From: Erythrobacteraceae bacterium
GTDB taxonomy: Bacteria > Pseudomonadota > Alphaproteobacteria > Sphingomonadales > Sphingomonadaceae
Direction: 5' to 3'
Length of the DNA: 45,615 nt
Assembly: GCA_002706445.1 (NCBI GenBank)
Contig: PALE01000056.1
Span: 1 to 45,615 of the forward strand
The notes beneath the pieces are model-generated. The model was not told the origin of the DNA and made no database searches. It saw only the letters and a program-made list of their open reading frames with translations. The position numbers and the translations under genes were made by a program. Positions 27,226 to 35,344 of this stretch are shown one piece after another. How positions within the stretch are numbered: the first letter of the stretch is position 1; each line of letters begins with the position of its first letter.

Positions 27226-27507
27226 TCAGCCTTCGTTGAGGCGGCTGCGGATTTCCTTGCCCGCCTTGAAGTAAGGCACGCGTTTCGCAGGAACCTCTAC
27301 CGCTTCGCCAGTGCGCGGGTTGCGTCCCGTGCGGGCTTCGCGTTCGCGCGTAGAGAACGCGCCGAAGCCGCGCAGTTCAACGCGGCCCCCCTCGGCAAGC
27401 CGCTCTGCGATCTCGTCGAAAAAGACGTCCACTACCTGCTCGATCTCTTCTGCTTTGAGATCGGGATTGTCCTTGTGAAGCTCGTGCAACAATTCGGATC
27501 GTATCAT
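27226..27507 (-). CDS. ihfB: Integration host factor beta subunit
   Basis: The 93-residue nucleoid protein binds DNA as a heterodimer with IhfA and bends it sharply. It shows the HU/IHF fold: [35 protein letters not shown], then the DNA-intercalating proline loop [10 protein letters not shown] and the closing [17 protein letters not shown] 27507 with GGGAGAGCG before it is right; a longer frame starting at 27552 adds a non-homologous extension. It stands convergent with the antiporter gene. Confidence 0.97.
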   Translation of the reverse strand: MIRSELLHELHKDNPDLKAEEIEQVVDVFFDEIAERLAEGGRVELRGFGAFSTREREARTGRNPRTGEAVEVPAKRVPYFKAGKEIRSRLNEG

Positions 27508-27729
27508 TTCGCTCTCCCGGTGCTGTCGCAACCCCTGTCGCTGCTGCCCCACCGACGCGGAAACGTTTGCCGCTAATATCCACCAGCCCAGGACCCGTTG
27601 GGCTTCATTCGAGCGCCCTAAATGCCAGAAATCTGCGGTTTTCGCAAGAAGTGTGACGATTTATGTTAATCGAAAATCGACCAACGTCATTTGCGGCGGG
27701 TTGTCGGTCGAGCCAGCCCTACCTTTCGG

Positions 27730-28068
27730 TCAGGCCTGTGCGACGAGATCTGCCGGACTAAGGCCGAGCCGCAAGATGCGCGCGCGGATTTCGGGCCACT
27801 CTTCGCGCAGGAAGGTATCGCACTCGCGCTTGCGCAGAAGCTCGGCTGCGCCTTTGACGACATACATGCCCACGCCGCGCTGCACCTCGACCAGACCGTC
27901 GTTCTGGAACTGCTGGTAGGCCTTTGCGACCGTCAGCGGGTTTGCCCCCTGTTCGGCAGCCAGTGCGCGCACCGATGGCAGCATCGCGCCTTCGGGATAG
28001 TCGCCCTGAATGATGGCGGCCGCGATCTGGTCGCGCAGCTTGAGGTAAACGGGTCGTGCCTGAGTCAT
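27730..28068 (-). CDS. GntR-family regulator, YtrA subfamily
   Basis: The 112-residue protein has an N-terminal winged helix (VYLKLRDQIAAAIIQGDYPE, then LPSVRALAAEQGANPLTVAKAYQ) and the wing VEVQRGVGMYVV. It lacks a large effector domain, ending in a short helical tail as in the YtrA group. YtrA-type proteins usually repress neighbouring transport operons and their own gene. ATG 28068 fits the family start (MTQARPVYLKLR); the frame's earlier ATG adds 18 unrelated residues. It reads divergently from the peptide transporter, and a palindrome lies 32 nt upstream. Confidence 0.93.
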   Translation of the reverse strand: MTQARPVYLKLRDQIAAAIIQGDYPEGAMLPSVRALAAEQGANPLTVAKAYQQFQNDGLVEVQRGVGMYVVKGAAELLRKRECDTFLREEWPEIRARILRLGLSPADLVAQA

Positions 28069-28099
28069 GTGGCTTCTGTCATAATCAGTCTCTACGTGA

Positions 28100-28123
28100 G
28101 GTGCATCAGTGCCATAATACACC
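28100..28123. promoter_or_regulatory. Imperfect palindrome between GntR and POT genes
   Basis: The 24-bp element GGTGCATCAGTG-CCATAATACACC is an imperfect dyad: GGTG-AT-A on the left is mirrored by T-AT-CACC on the right. It sits 32 nt before the GntR start and 152 nt before the transporter start, a typical place for a YtrA-type autorepression site. It is AT-rich in the middle and may overlap the GntR promoter. Confidence 0.45.
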
Positions 28124-28274
28124 CATGCGCGTCAAGGCCGCCCCACCCATCCCCGCCTAAGCAAGAATCTGCCCCTCGTGCGAAACAAAAGCTTCACACA
28201 GGCAATTTGCCCGTTAGTGTGCCGGTCTTTGAAGCTCGGCAAACGCGGGCACAATCGGGGACAACGGAAGACTT

Positions 28275-29942
28275 ATGGTCGAGGGATTCATCTTCACATT
28301 CGACAGCGCATTCGAAATGTGGGCATTTCGCGGCGCAGCCGTCGCCTTGGCGGCGTTCCTTTTGGGCGGCGTGTTCCTGATCCCCCGACCGACCGCCGAG
28401 GTCGTCGGCCACCCCAAGGGCCTCTTCCTCTTGTTCATGGCCGAAATGTGGGAGCGTTTCTCCTACTATGGCATGCGCGCGCTGCTGATCTTCTATCTCA
28501 TCCAGCACTGGATGTTCGCAGAAGAGAAAGCCTACGTGATCTACGGGGCCTACACCGCGCTGGTGTATATTGCCCCCGTGGTGGGCGGCTATCTCGCCGA
28601 CCAGTTCATCGGCCAGCGCAAGTCTGTTTTGTTCGGCGCTGTGCTCCTGACCTTCGGCCACTTCTTCATGGCGTTTGAAGGTGACGCGGCGCTTGGCCAG
28701 GCCAACCCGCTCATCAACGTATTCTGGCTTGCACTGGCGCTGATCATCGTCGGTTCGGGCTTCCTCAAGGCCAATATTTCGGTGCTTGTCGGTCAGCTTT
28801 ACGAGCGGACCGATATCCGCCGCGATCCGGCCTACACCATCTTCTACATGGGCATTAACGTCGGTGCGGCGACCGCATCGATCATCTGCGGCTATCTGGG
28901 ACAGAGCCCCGAGTGGGGCTGGAGCTGGGGCTTCGGTCTTGCAGGCGCAGGCATGCTGCTTGGCCTCGTATTCTTCATCCTCGGCAAGCCGCTCCTGCTC
29001 GGCAAAGGCGAGCCTAAAGATCCGGCCCGTATCGCCGGTGGCAAAGAATGGCTGATCTACGGTGCCGGCCTCGCGATGGTCGCACTGTGCTGGGCCGCAA
29101 TCCAGTATCAGGAACTTGTCGGATCGGTCCTCGGCCTGTTTGGCGGCGCACTGGTTCTTTACGTGCTCTTCACCGCTGTGACTAAACTGCAGCCCGAAGA
29201 ACGCGATCGCATCTTTGCCGCGATGTTCCTGATCCTTGTCTCGATCGTCTTCTGGGCGCTGTTCGAACAAGCTGGTTCGTCGCTCAACGTCTTCACCGAT
29301 CGTCACGTCGATACGCAGGGCGTGAACGCCTCGATGTTCCAGTCGATCAACGCGATCTATATCGTGCTGCTCGCACCGCTGTTCGCAATGGTGTGGCAAG
29401 GCCTCGCCTCGAAGCGCATGGAGCCTTCGACGCCGATGAAGTTCGGCCTTGGCGTGGTACAGGTGGGCCTCGGCTTCCTCGTGCTTGTCTGGGGTGCGAC
29501 CAGTGTCGGCATCAACGTGCCGACGCCGGTGATCTTCATCTTCCTCATCTACCTGCTGCACACCACTGGCGAGCTTTGTCTTTCGCCGGTCGGCCTGTCG
29601 GCCATGAACCGCCTGAGCCCTGCCCATATGGCTTCGCTCATCATGGGTACGTGGTTCTTTGCGTCGGCAACGGGTAATTTTGCAGCCGGCCTGATTGCGT
29701 CGGCAACCGGCGGCGAAGGGGTCTGCGAAGAGGCTGGCAAGCAGGTCGTGCTCGATGTTTACAGCACGGTTGGCTGGTATGCCGTCATTATCGGTGTCGG
29801 CGTGATGGTCATCAGCCCGCTGATCAAGAAGCTGATGCACCTCGACACGCTCAAGGATGACAACGCGCACATCGCCGGTGAAAGCGAAATCGGCGAGCCT
29901 GCGGCCGCCGGTGTGCATCCTGCCAAGCGGCTCGAAGACTAA
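28275..29942 (+). CDS. POT-family proton-coupled oligopeptide transporter
   Basis: The 555-residue inner-membrane carrier imports di- and tripeptides with protons. The family signature is EMWERFSYYGMRALL near residue 58 (ExxERFxYYG). GDxxGRRxxL-equivalent sequence follows (QFIGQRKSVLF), then FYMGINVGAATAS, which fits PTR2 motif FYxxINxG. The EQAGSSLNVFTDRHVD loop also fits. About 14 transmembrane segments are visible. An N-terminal extra segment (about 1-38) precedes the conserved core. It faces the GntR gene divergently. With the amidohydrolases and FKBP downstream the context suggests peptide or amide nutrient use (inference). Confidence 0.95.
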   Translation: MVEGFIFTFDSAFEMWAFRGAAVALAAFLLGGVFLIPRPTAEVVGHPKGLFLLFMAEMWERFSYYGMRALLIFYLIQHWMFAEEKAYVIYGAYTALVYIAPVVGGYLADQFIGQRKSVLFGAVLLTFGHFFMAFEGDAALGQANPLINVFWLALALIIVGSGFLKANISVLVGQLYERTDIRRDPAYTIFYMGINVGAATASIICGYLGQSPEWGWSWGFGLAGAGMLLGLVFFILGKPLLLGKGEPKDPARIAGGKEWLIYGAGLAMVALCWAAIQYQELVGSVLGLFGGALVLYVLFTAVTKLQPEERDRIFAAMFLILVSIVFWALFEQAGSSLNVFTDRHVDTQGVNASMFQSINAIYIVLLAPLFAMVWQGLASKRMEPSTPMKFGLGVVQVGLGFLVLVWGATSVGINVPTPVIFIFLIYLLHTTGELCLSPVGLSAMNRLSPAHMASLIMGTWFFASATGNFAAGLIASATGGEGVCEEAGKQVVLDVYSTVGWYAVIIGVGVMVISPLIKKLMHLDTLKDDNAHIAGESEIGEPAAAGVHPAKRLED

Positions 29943-29986
29943 GAAATCCGATCAGCGCAGATTGGCTGCGCATAGCGGTGGACATG

Positions 29987-30032
29987 CCCCTGATTACCCG
30001 TAGAACACGAGGTTCCAACGGGTAATCAGGGG
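29987..30032 (+). promoter_or_regulatory. 46-nt perfect-arm hairpin covering the ribosome-binding site
   Basis: CCCCTGATTACCCGT (29987-30001) and ACGGGTAATCAGGGG (30018-30032) are exact inverted copies of 15 nt. A second stem, GAAC/GTTC (30003-30006 with 30012-30015), sits in the loop. The 3' arm contains AGGGG (30028-30032), 7 nt before ATG 30040 and the only plausible Shine-Dalgarno, so the folded RNA hides the start region. No U-tract follows, so it is a poor intrinsic terminator for the transporter upstream. An operator or RNA switch is possible. Confidence 0.65.
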
Positions 30033-30039
30033 ACCACCA

Positions 30040-31464
30040 ATGGCGGGTAGATATCGCACCGGGCTGCGCACCAAACTGAGGGGAGCCGCCGTTCTGGCGC
30101 TTGCCAGTTCCATCGCTCTGGGAGCCTGCGCCACGACCGGCACGGCCAGTGCGGCAGACGATGACAAGGACGCCCCGCGCTACGCGGCGCTGACCGAGGA
30201 CCTCGGCCCCTTCCCCTCTACCTACAGCCGCTATCCCGGCCGCCCGACCGCGCTGGTCGGCGCAACCATCTATGATGGCACCGGCGAAATGATCGAGGGC
30301 GGCACCGTATTGTTCCGCGACGGTGAAGTTGTCGCAATCGGTGGCAGCGACCTTTCGACTGACGGCTATGACGTGATCGATGCGAGCGGCAAGTTCGTCA
30401 CTCCCGGCATTATCGACATCCACTCGCACCTAGGCGACTACCCGACACCGAGCGTGGATGCGCATTCCGACGGTAACGAGGCGACCAGCCCGACCACGCC
30501 CGAAGTCTGGGCCGAACATTCGGTCTGGCCGCAGGACCCTGGCTTCACCCGCGCGCTCGCCAATGGCGGGGTGACGGCGCTGCAAATCCTCCCTGGCTCG
30601 GCAAACCTGATGGGTGGCCGCGCGGTCACGCTGAAGAATGTTCCGGCGCGCACCGTACAGGGAATGAAGTTTCCTGGTGCGCCCTATGGTTTCAAAATGG
30701 CATGCGGCGAAAACCCCAAGCGCGTGTATGGCAATCGCGGGCGCATGCCTTCGACCCGGATGGGCAATTTCGCGGTGAACCGCCAGACGTGGCTCGACGC
30801 GATTGACTATGCCAACAAGGATGACGCCGACCGCGATCTTGCGATGGAGACGCTCTCAGGCGTGCTTGCAGGCGACATTCTCGTCCACAACCACTGCTAC
30901 CGCGCTGATGAAATGGCGCTCGTGATGGATATGGCGAAAGAGATGGGATACCGCGTCTCGACCTTCCACCACGCGGTGGAGGCTTACAAGATCGGCGATC
31001 TGTTGCGCGAAAACGAGGTGTGCAGCGCCGTCTGGGCCGACTGGTACGGCTTCAAGATGGAAGCCTATGACGGCATCCTCGAAAACGCCGCATTCCTGCA
31101 ACGCGAAGGTGCTTGTGTGGTCATCCACTCGGACGACGAAAACGGCATCCAGCGCCTGAACCAGGAAGCGGCCAAGGCGCAGGCCGCAGGGCTCCGCGTC
31201 GGGATCGACATCAGTGATGCAACCGTCATCAGCTGGATCACCCTCAACGCGGCGAAGGCGATGGGCATCGACGAGATGACCGGAAGCCTCGAACCGGGCA
31301 AAATGGCCGATGTGGTGCTGTGGAACGGCGATCCGCTTTCGGTCTATTCGCGCCCTGAACGCGTGTGGATCGACGGCGCGCTGATGTACGACATGATGGA
31401 CCGCTCGCGGCGGCCGGTGAGCGATTTCGAGCTTGGCCAGCCCGGCGAAGGAGATGTGAAATGA
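30040..31464 (+). CDS. Amidohydrolase, exported lipoprotein
   Basis: A metal-dependent hydrolase of the imidazolonepropionase-like amidohydrolase group, 474 residues. The N-terminus is basic then hydrophobic (RTKLRGAAVLALASSIALGAC) with a lipobox LGAC, so it is a lipoprotein in the envelope. Metal ligands are visible: DIHSHLG (HxH), LVHNHCYRADEM and HSDDENG. The closing block GSLEPGKMADVVLWNGDPL is typical. Substrate is unknown; related enzymes cleave amide or peptide bonds. It overlaps the next gene by ATGA and is preceded by a hairpin over its ribosome-binding site. It is likely cotranscribed with the two genes after it. Confidence 0.9.
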   Translation: MAGRYRTGLRTKLRGAAVLALASSIALGACATTGTASAADDDKDAPRYAALTEDLGPFPSTYSRYPGRPTALVGATIYDGTGEMIEGGTVLFRDGEVVAIGGSDLSTDGYDVIDASGKFVTPGIIDIHSHLGDYPTPSVDAHSDGNEATSPTTPEVWAEHSVWPQDPGFTRALANGGVTALQILPGSANLMGGRAVTLKNVPARTVQGMKFPGAPYGFKMACGENPKRVYGNRGRMPSTRMGNFAVNRQTWLDAIDYANKDDADRDLAMETLSGVLAGDILVHNHCYRADEMALVMDMAKEMGYRVSTFHHAVEAYKIGDLLRENEVCSAVWADWYGFKMEAYDGILENAAFLQREGACVVIHSDDENGIQRLNQEAAKAQAAGLRVGIDISDATVISWITLNAAKAMGIDEMTGSLEPGKMADVVLWNGDPLSVYSRPERVWIDGALMYDMMDRSRRPVSDFELGQPGEGDVK

Positions 31465-32771
31465 AGCGTCTCTTCGCATTAGCGGCTTCGGCCATCGCCC
31501 TGTCCGCCGCTCCTGTCGCCGCGCAGGATATGGCGATCACCAACGCCACCCTTGTGCTGGGTGACGGCAGTGAACCGATCGAGAACGGCACGATAGTCAT
31601 TCGCGGCGGCGAAGTCGTCGCTGCCGGAGCCGACGTGACCGCACCTGCGGGCGTGCCGACGGTGGATGCGGGCGACGCCTGGGTTACGCCCGGCCTGTTC
31701 GCCAGCGTCACCACGCTGGGCCTGTCCGATGTCGGCGCGGTGAGCGAATCGAACGACATTTCCGCAGGCGGCGCGCCGTTCAGCGCAGCGCTCGACGTGG
31801 CACCGATCGTGAACCCTTCCTCGCAGCACATCCTCGTGAGCCGCGCGGGCGGCATCACGCGGGCAGCGACCACGACACTGCCGTCCGGCTCGATTTTCGG
31901 CGGCCACGGCGCGATCATCGACCTTGATGGTGATGCCAATCCGATCGTGGAATCGCGCGCGTTCCAGGTGGTCCTCCTCAACGAACAGGGCGGACGGATC
32001 GCTGGCGGAAGCCGCGCTTCGGCCTTTGTGCTGCTGCGCAACGCGCTCTACGAAGCGCAGGCCCTGCGCGGGTCGACCGGCACGCCGCAAACCACCGAAA
32101 TTGCCAAGGATGACGAGCTGTTCCTGAGCCGCTTCGATGCCGAAGCGCTGATCCCGGTGCTGAGTGGCAGCGAGAAGCTGTTTGTCGTTGCCGACCGCGC
32201 GTCCGATATTCGCAGCGCGCTTGCCCTCAAAGGCGAATTTGCGCGGCTCGACATGGTGCTGCTCGGCGCTGGCGAGGGCTGGATGGTTGCTGACGAGATT
32301 GCGGCCGCTGGCGTGCCGGTGATCGCTGATGCGCTCGACGATCTGCCCAACACATTCGAAGTGCTGGCCGCAACGCAAAGCAATGTCGGCCGCATGATGC
32401 GTGCCGGTGTGACCGTGGCGATCAGCGCAAGTTCGGGAACAACCCCGCGCAATATGACGCAAGCCGCGGGCAACCTTGTCGCGTTGTCCAAGATTCCGGG
32501 AGCTGCCGGGCTGAGTTGGGGTCAGGCCTTTGCCGCGATCTCCTCGGTTCCGGCTTCGATCAACGGCTATGGCGGGAAGGGCGGCGTGTTCGCACCCGGT
32601 GCCTGGGGCGACGTGGTGATCTGGGACGGCGATCCGCTCGAAGTCGGCTCGGTTCCGACCAAGGTCTATATCGGCGGGGTCGAGCAATCGCTGGTCAACC
32701 ACCAGAGCCGCCTGCGCGACCGCTATCTCGATCTCGACGAAAGCGATCTGCCCAAGGCTTTCGACTGGTGA
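31461..32771 (+). CDS. Amidohydrolase-like protein without metal ligands, exported
   Basis: The 436-residue protein is clearly of the amidohydrolase fold. It begins with a signal peptide (MKRLFALAASAIALSAAPVAAQ), then NGTIVIRGGEVVAAGADVTA, and ends WGDVVIWDGDPLEVGSVPTKVY. Where active enzymes have PGxIDxHxH it has TPGLFASVTTLG, so both histidines are missing. I also find no clear counterpart of the later His/Asp ligands. It is probably a catalytically dead partner of the enzyme encoded just upstream, overlapping by ATGA. FKBP is next by GTGA. Pairing of an active and an inactive member suggests a heteromeric complex in the envelope (inference). Confidence 0.88.
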   Translation: MKRLFALAASAIALSAAPVAAQDMAITNATLVLGDGSEPIENGTIVIRGGEVVAAGADVTAPAGVPTVDAGDAWVTPGLFASVTTLGLSDVGAVSESNDISAGGAPFSAALDVAPIVNPSSQHILVSRAGGITRAATTTLPSGSIFGGHGAIIDLDGDANPIVESRAFQVVLLNEQGGRIAGGSRASAFVLLRNALYEAQALRGSTGTPQTTEIAKDDELFLSRFDAEALIPVLSGSEKLFVVADRASDIRSALALKGEFARLDMVLLGAGEGWMVADEIAAAGVPVIADALDDLPNTFEVLAATQSNVGRMMRAGVTVAISASSGTTPRNMTQAAGNLVALSKIPGAAGLSWGQAFAAISSVPASINGYGGKGGVFAPGAWGDVVIWDGDPLEVGSVPTKVYIGGVEQSLVNHQSRLRDRYLDLDESDLPKAFDW

Positions 32772-33277
32772 GGCGGTTTCTGATCGGAGCGGCGCTGGCG
32801 AGTTTCGTCAGCGCCCCGGCCTATGCGCAGGATGCCGAAGCCGCAGCCGAAGCAGCAGTGCAGGAAGCCGAGATCGCCCAGCGCGCCTATTTGAACGCGC
32901 AGCAGGCCTATCTGTCGGGTCTGATGGCCAGCGATGGATGGTACACGGGTGAAGGCGGCTTGCGCTGGCGCTATGTCCGCTATCTCGGGACTGGAGACAG
33001 TCCCTCGCGCAGCGATACGGTGACGGTAAACTACGAAGGCTCGTTCATCGACGGAGAGGTGTTCGACAGCTCCTATCAGCGCGGCCAGCCTGCCACGTTT
33101 CCATTGAGCGGGCTGATCGACGCATGGGAAATTGCCATTCCGCAGATGCGGGTCGGCGAGACTATCGAACTCGCCGCGCCTTCGACGCTCGCTTACGGGC
33201 CGAAAGGGCGCGGGCCGATACCCGGCGGTGCGACTCTGGTGTTCAAGGTTGAGCTGATTTCGATCGAGGGGCGCTAG
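32768..33277 (+). CDS. Exported FKBP-type peptidyl-prolyl isomerase
   Basis: The 169-residue protein starts at GTG 32768, which overlaps the previous stop (GTGA), and has a signal peptide (RRFLIGAALASFVSAPAYAQ). A short Ala/Glu-rich helix (about 22-45) comes before the FKBP domain with VTVNYEGSFIDGEVFDSSYQ, PATFPLSGLIDAWEIAIPQM and AYGPKGRGPIPGGATLVF. It speeds proline isomerisation in the periplasm and may help fold the two amidohydrolases of its operon. The last 35 nt overlap the convergent HxlR gene. Confidence 0.92.
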   Translation: MRRFLIGAALASFVSAPAYAQDAEAAAEAAVQEAEIAQRAYLNAQQAYLSGLMASDGWYTGEGGLRWRYVRYLGTGDSPSRSDTVTVNYEGSFIDGEVFDSSYQRGQPATFPLSGLIDAWEIAIPQMRVGETIELAAPSTLAYGPKGRGPIPGGATLVFKVELISIEGR

Positions 33278-33626
33278 GGAAACTCTTTCCCCAGTCGCGC
33301 GAGGTCTCGCCGTCTTCGAACAGGTGCTGCGCGCCCCAATCCGCCATTTCGCGATAGAGCGGTGCGAGATCGTGCCCGCTTTCTGTCAGGACATAACGCG
33401 CGCGCTTTCCCTCGGGCGGGTCGCGACGCATCAGGCCCGCTTCCTGCAAAATGGCAAGCCGCGACGTCAGAGCCGCACGGCTGATCCCCAGCGGCTCGAT
33501 GAAATCCTCGAACCGCTCTGCGCCAAAGAAGGCCTCCCGCAAGATCAGCAGCACCCAGCGATCGCCCAGCACACGCGCGGCGCGGAAGATTGGGCACGGA
33601 GAACGGGAAGGCGTATAGGTTTTCAT
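33243..33626 (-). CDS. HxlR-family transcriptional regulator
   Basis: The 127-residue winged-helix protein has the HxlR pattern: CPIFRAARVLGDRWVLLILRE, then FEDFIEPLGISRAALTSRLAI and a wing with RYVLTESGHDLAPLYREMADWG. It has one Cys at residue 11 (SPCPIF), where redox- or electrophile-sensing HxlR members such as HypR or QorR keep theirs. The gene lies convergent with FKBP and overlaps its 3' end by 35 nt. A dyad 17 nt upstream of the start is a possible operator. Its targets are unknown. Confidence 0.9.
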   Translation of the reverse strand: MKTYTPSRSPCPIFRAARVLGDRWVLLILREAFFGAERFEDFIEPLGISRAALTSRLAILQEAGLMRRDPPEGKRARYVLTESGHDLAPLYREMADWGAQHLFEDGETSRDWGKSFPSAPRSKSAQP

Positions 33627-33642
33627 CGGGCTCCTCGAAGCC

Positions 33643-33657
33643 GTCTGTATAGCAGAC
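33643..33657. promoter_or_regulatory. Dyad upstream of the HxlR gene
   Basis: GTCTG-TATAG-CAGAC is a perfect 5-bp dyad with a 5-nt centre, starting 17 nt before the HxlR start. On the minus strand it contains a TATAC-type -10. An HxlR dimer could bind here and control its own gene. Confidence 0.4.
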
Positions 33658-33759
33658 TTAGAGGGCTCTCTGGCAAGCCGCGCTTTCTGGCAAGGGTACG
33701 GCGATCGGCTCCGCGCCGTCGGCTAGGCGTTTCGCGCGAGCGGTGGTATTATTGCGCGC

Positions 33760-34434
33760 ATGGACGAGAGCCTGCTTCTCCTTGCTACGGCCAATGTGGC
33801 CTTCGTGGGCACGCATTTCGTGATGTCGCATCCGCTGCGCGCGGCAATGACCCGCAAACTGGGCGCAACGGGGTTCCAGCTGGTCTATTCGCTCGTGAGC
33901 TTCGCCACGCTCGCGCTCGTGTATTTTGCGTTCAAGGCCGCTCCGCCCAGCGATCTGCCCGGTTCGGGTGAATTGGGCTGGATCGTCGCAACGCTGCTGA
34001 TGGTGCCCGCGCTCGTGCTGCTTGCCGGCTCCTTTCTCGGCAATCCGGCGCTGCCGACGCCGATGGCCGAGAAACAGGCGCTGGCGGCCCCGCGCGGTGT
34101 CTTTCGCATCACCCGTCACCCGATGATGTGGGGGATAGCCCTGTGGGCTCTGGCGCACATCACGCTTCACTGGAGCTGGCGCACCACGATCACCGCCGCC
34201 GCCATGGGCGTGCTCGCGCTGGTCGGCGCGCATCTGCAAGACCGCAAGAAACGCGCGATCATGGGAGAGGCGTGGGCGGAGTGGGAGAGCAAGACCAGCT
34301 ACTGGCCGCGCCTTTCAGGCTTCGCCAAAGCGGGCGCCCTGCCATGGGCAGTGGGCCTCATTCTGTTTGTCTTCCTGAGCTGGCTGCACGTGCCGCTCGC
34401 AGGGATACAGGCAGGCATCTGGCGCTGGTTCTAG
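33760..34434 (+). CDS. NnrU-family membrane protein
   Basis: The 224-residue protein has about six transmembrane segments and the NnrU signature region VFRITRHPMMWGIALWALAH, a RHPMxWG motif also found in the isoprenylcysteine methyltransferase-like and Z-ISO families. N-terminal VAFVGTHFVMSHPLRAAM is typical too. NnrU was first noted near denitrification genes, and its plant relative Z-ISO acts as a heme-dependent carotene isomerase. No nitrate-reduction gene is in this window, so the role is unknown. It is a single gene. Confidence 0.92.
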   Translation: MDESLLLLATANVAFVGTHFVMSHPLRAAMTRKLGATGFQLVYSLVSFATLALVYFAFKAAPPSDLPGSGELGWIVATLLMVPALVLLAGSFLGNPALPTPMAEKQALAAPRGVFRITRHPMMWGIALWALAHITLHWSWRTTITAAAMGVLALVGAHLQDRKKRAIMGEAWAEWESKTSYWPRLSGFAKAGALPWAVGLILFVFLSWLHVPLAGIQAGIWRWF

Positions 34435-34461
34435 TGGCGCCAACCCGCCAAAAGGCGCGCT

Positions 34462-35259
34462 TTACCGCCCCTTGAAGTCGGCTGCGCGCTTCTCGATCAG
34501 CGCAGCGACACCTTCGGCGTGATCCTCGGTGGTGTGCATCATGGCCTGCGTATTCGCCGCCATTTCGAGCGCGGTATCATAACTCACCTGCTGGCCCTGC
34601 CGCAGCAGCATCTTCGACTGGCGCAGGCTGTGCGGAGGCATGGCGGCGATCTTGTCGGCGAGCGCGCGCGCCTCATCAAGCAATGCATCATGCGCGACCA
34701 CGCGGCTGACGAGGCCCCAGTCCTCTGCCTTTTCGGCACCGATCACATCGCCGGTATAGAACAGTTCGGAAGCGCGGCTCATCCCGATGACGCGCGGCAG
34801 GATCCATGTGCCGCCATCGCCCGGGATGATGCCAAGCTTGAGGAAAGTCACCCCGAACTTCGCCTTGTCGCTGGCGATGCGGATGTCGGCGAGGCAGGCG
34901 ACGTCGCAGCCGAGCCCGATCGCAGGGCCGTTGACCGCCGCGATCACCGGCACACGCAGCGAATGGAGCGCGCGCAGCATCATGTGGATGTTGTCGCGAT
35001 AGCCGTCCGAAATTGCGGGAGTGGTCCCTGCGAAGCTTCCGGTCTTGTCGCGCATCGCCTTGATATCGCCGCCTGCGGAAAAGGCCCGCCCAGCCCCCGT
35101 CAGGATGACGCAGCGCGTTTCCAGATCGCGGTTGATCGCGGTGCAGACCCGCGTGAACTCATCCCCGTCGCCAGGTGCGCCCAGGGGGTTCATCGTATCC
35201 GCCCGGTCGATCGTAAGCGTCGTGACAGGGCCATTGCGTTCGATCTGGAGCAAAGACAT
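34462..35259 (-). CDS. Enoyl-CoA hydratase/isomerase family protein (crotonase)
   Basis: The 265-residue crotonase-fold enzyme acts on acyl-CoA. The oxyanion-hole regions are AFSAGGDIKAM (near 64) and AVNGPAIGLGCDVACLADIR (near 110), and the catalytic-acid region is LKLGIIPGDGGTWILPR. The position usually holding the second catalytic Glu is Ile-Ile-Pro-Gly-Asp in this protein, so an isomerase or other crotonase activity is possible. It stands alone, reading toward NnrU. The substrate is unknown; beta-oxidation is the default guess. Confidence 0.92.
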   Translation of the reverse strand: MSLLQIERNGPVTTLTIDRADTMNPLGAPGDGDEFTRVCTAINRDLETRCVILTGAGRAFSAGGDIKAMRDKTGSFAGTTPAISDGYRDNIHMMLRALHSLRVPVIAAVNGPAIGLGCDVACLADIRIASDKAKFGVTFLKLGIIPGDGGTWILPRVIGMSRASELFYTGDVIGAEKAEDWGLVSRVVAHDALLDEARALADKIAAMPPHSLRQSKMLLRQGQQVSYDTALEMAANTQAMMHTTEDHAEGVAALIEKRAADFKGR

Positions 35260-35344
35260 AGGGATTTTCAGGCCTTCCTGTTGTTTGATTATCTGCCAGA
35301 GGCCTTAGCAACTATCAGTAGCCAATGGGAATCTTGTTGAACCC

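Noticed and set aside
28194..29918. 574-codon open frame antisense to the peptide transporter
   Set aside because: A low-complexity charged translation typical of antisense to a membrane protein gene.
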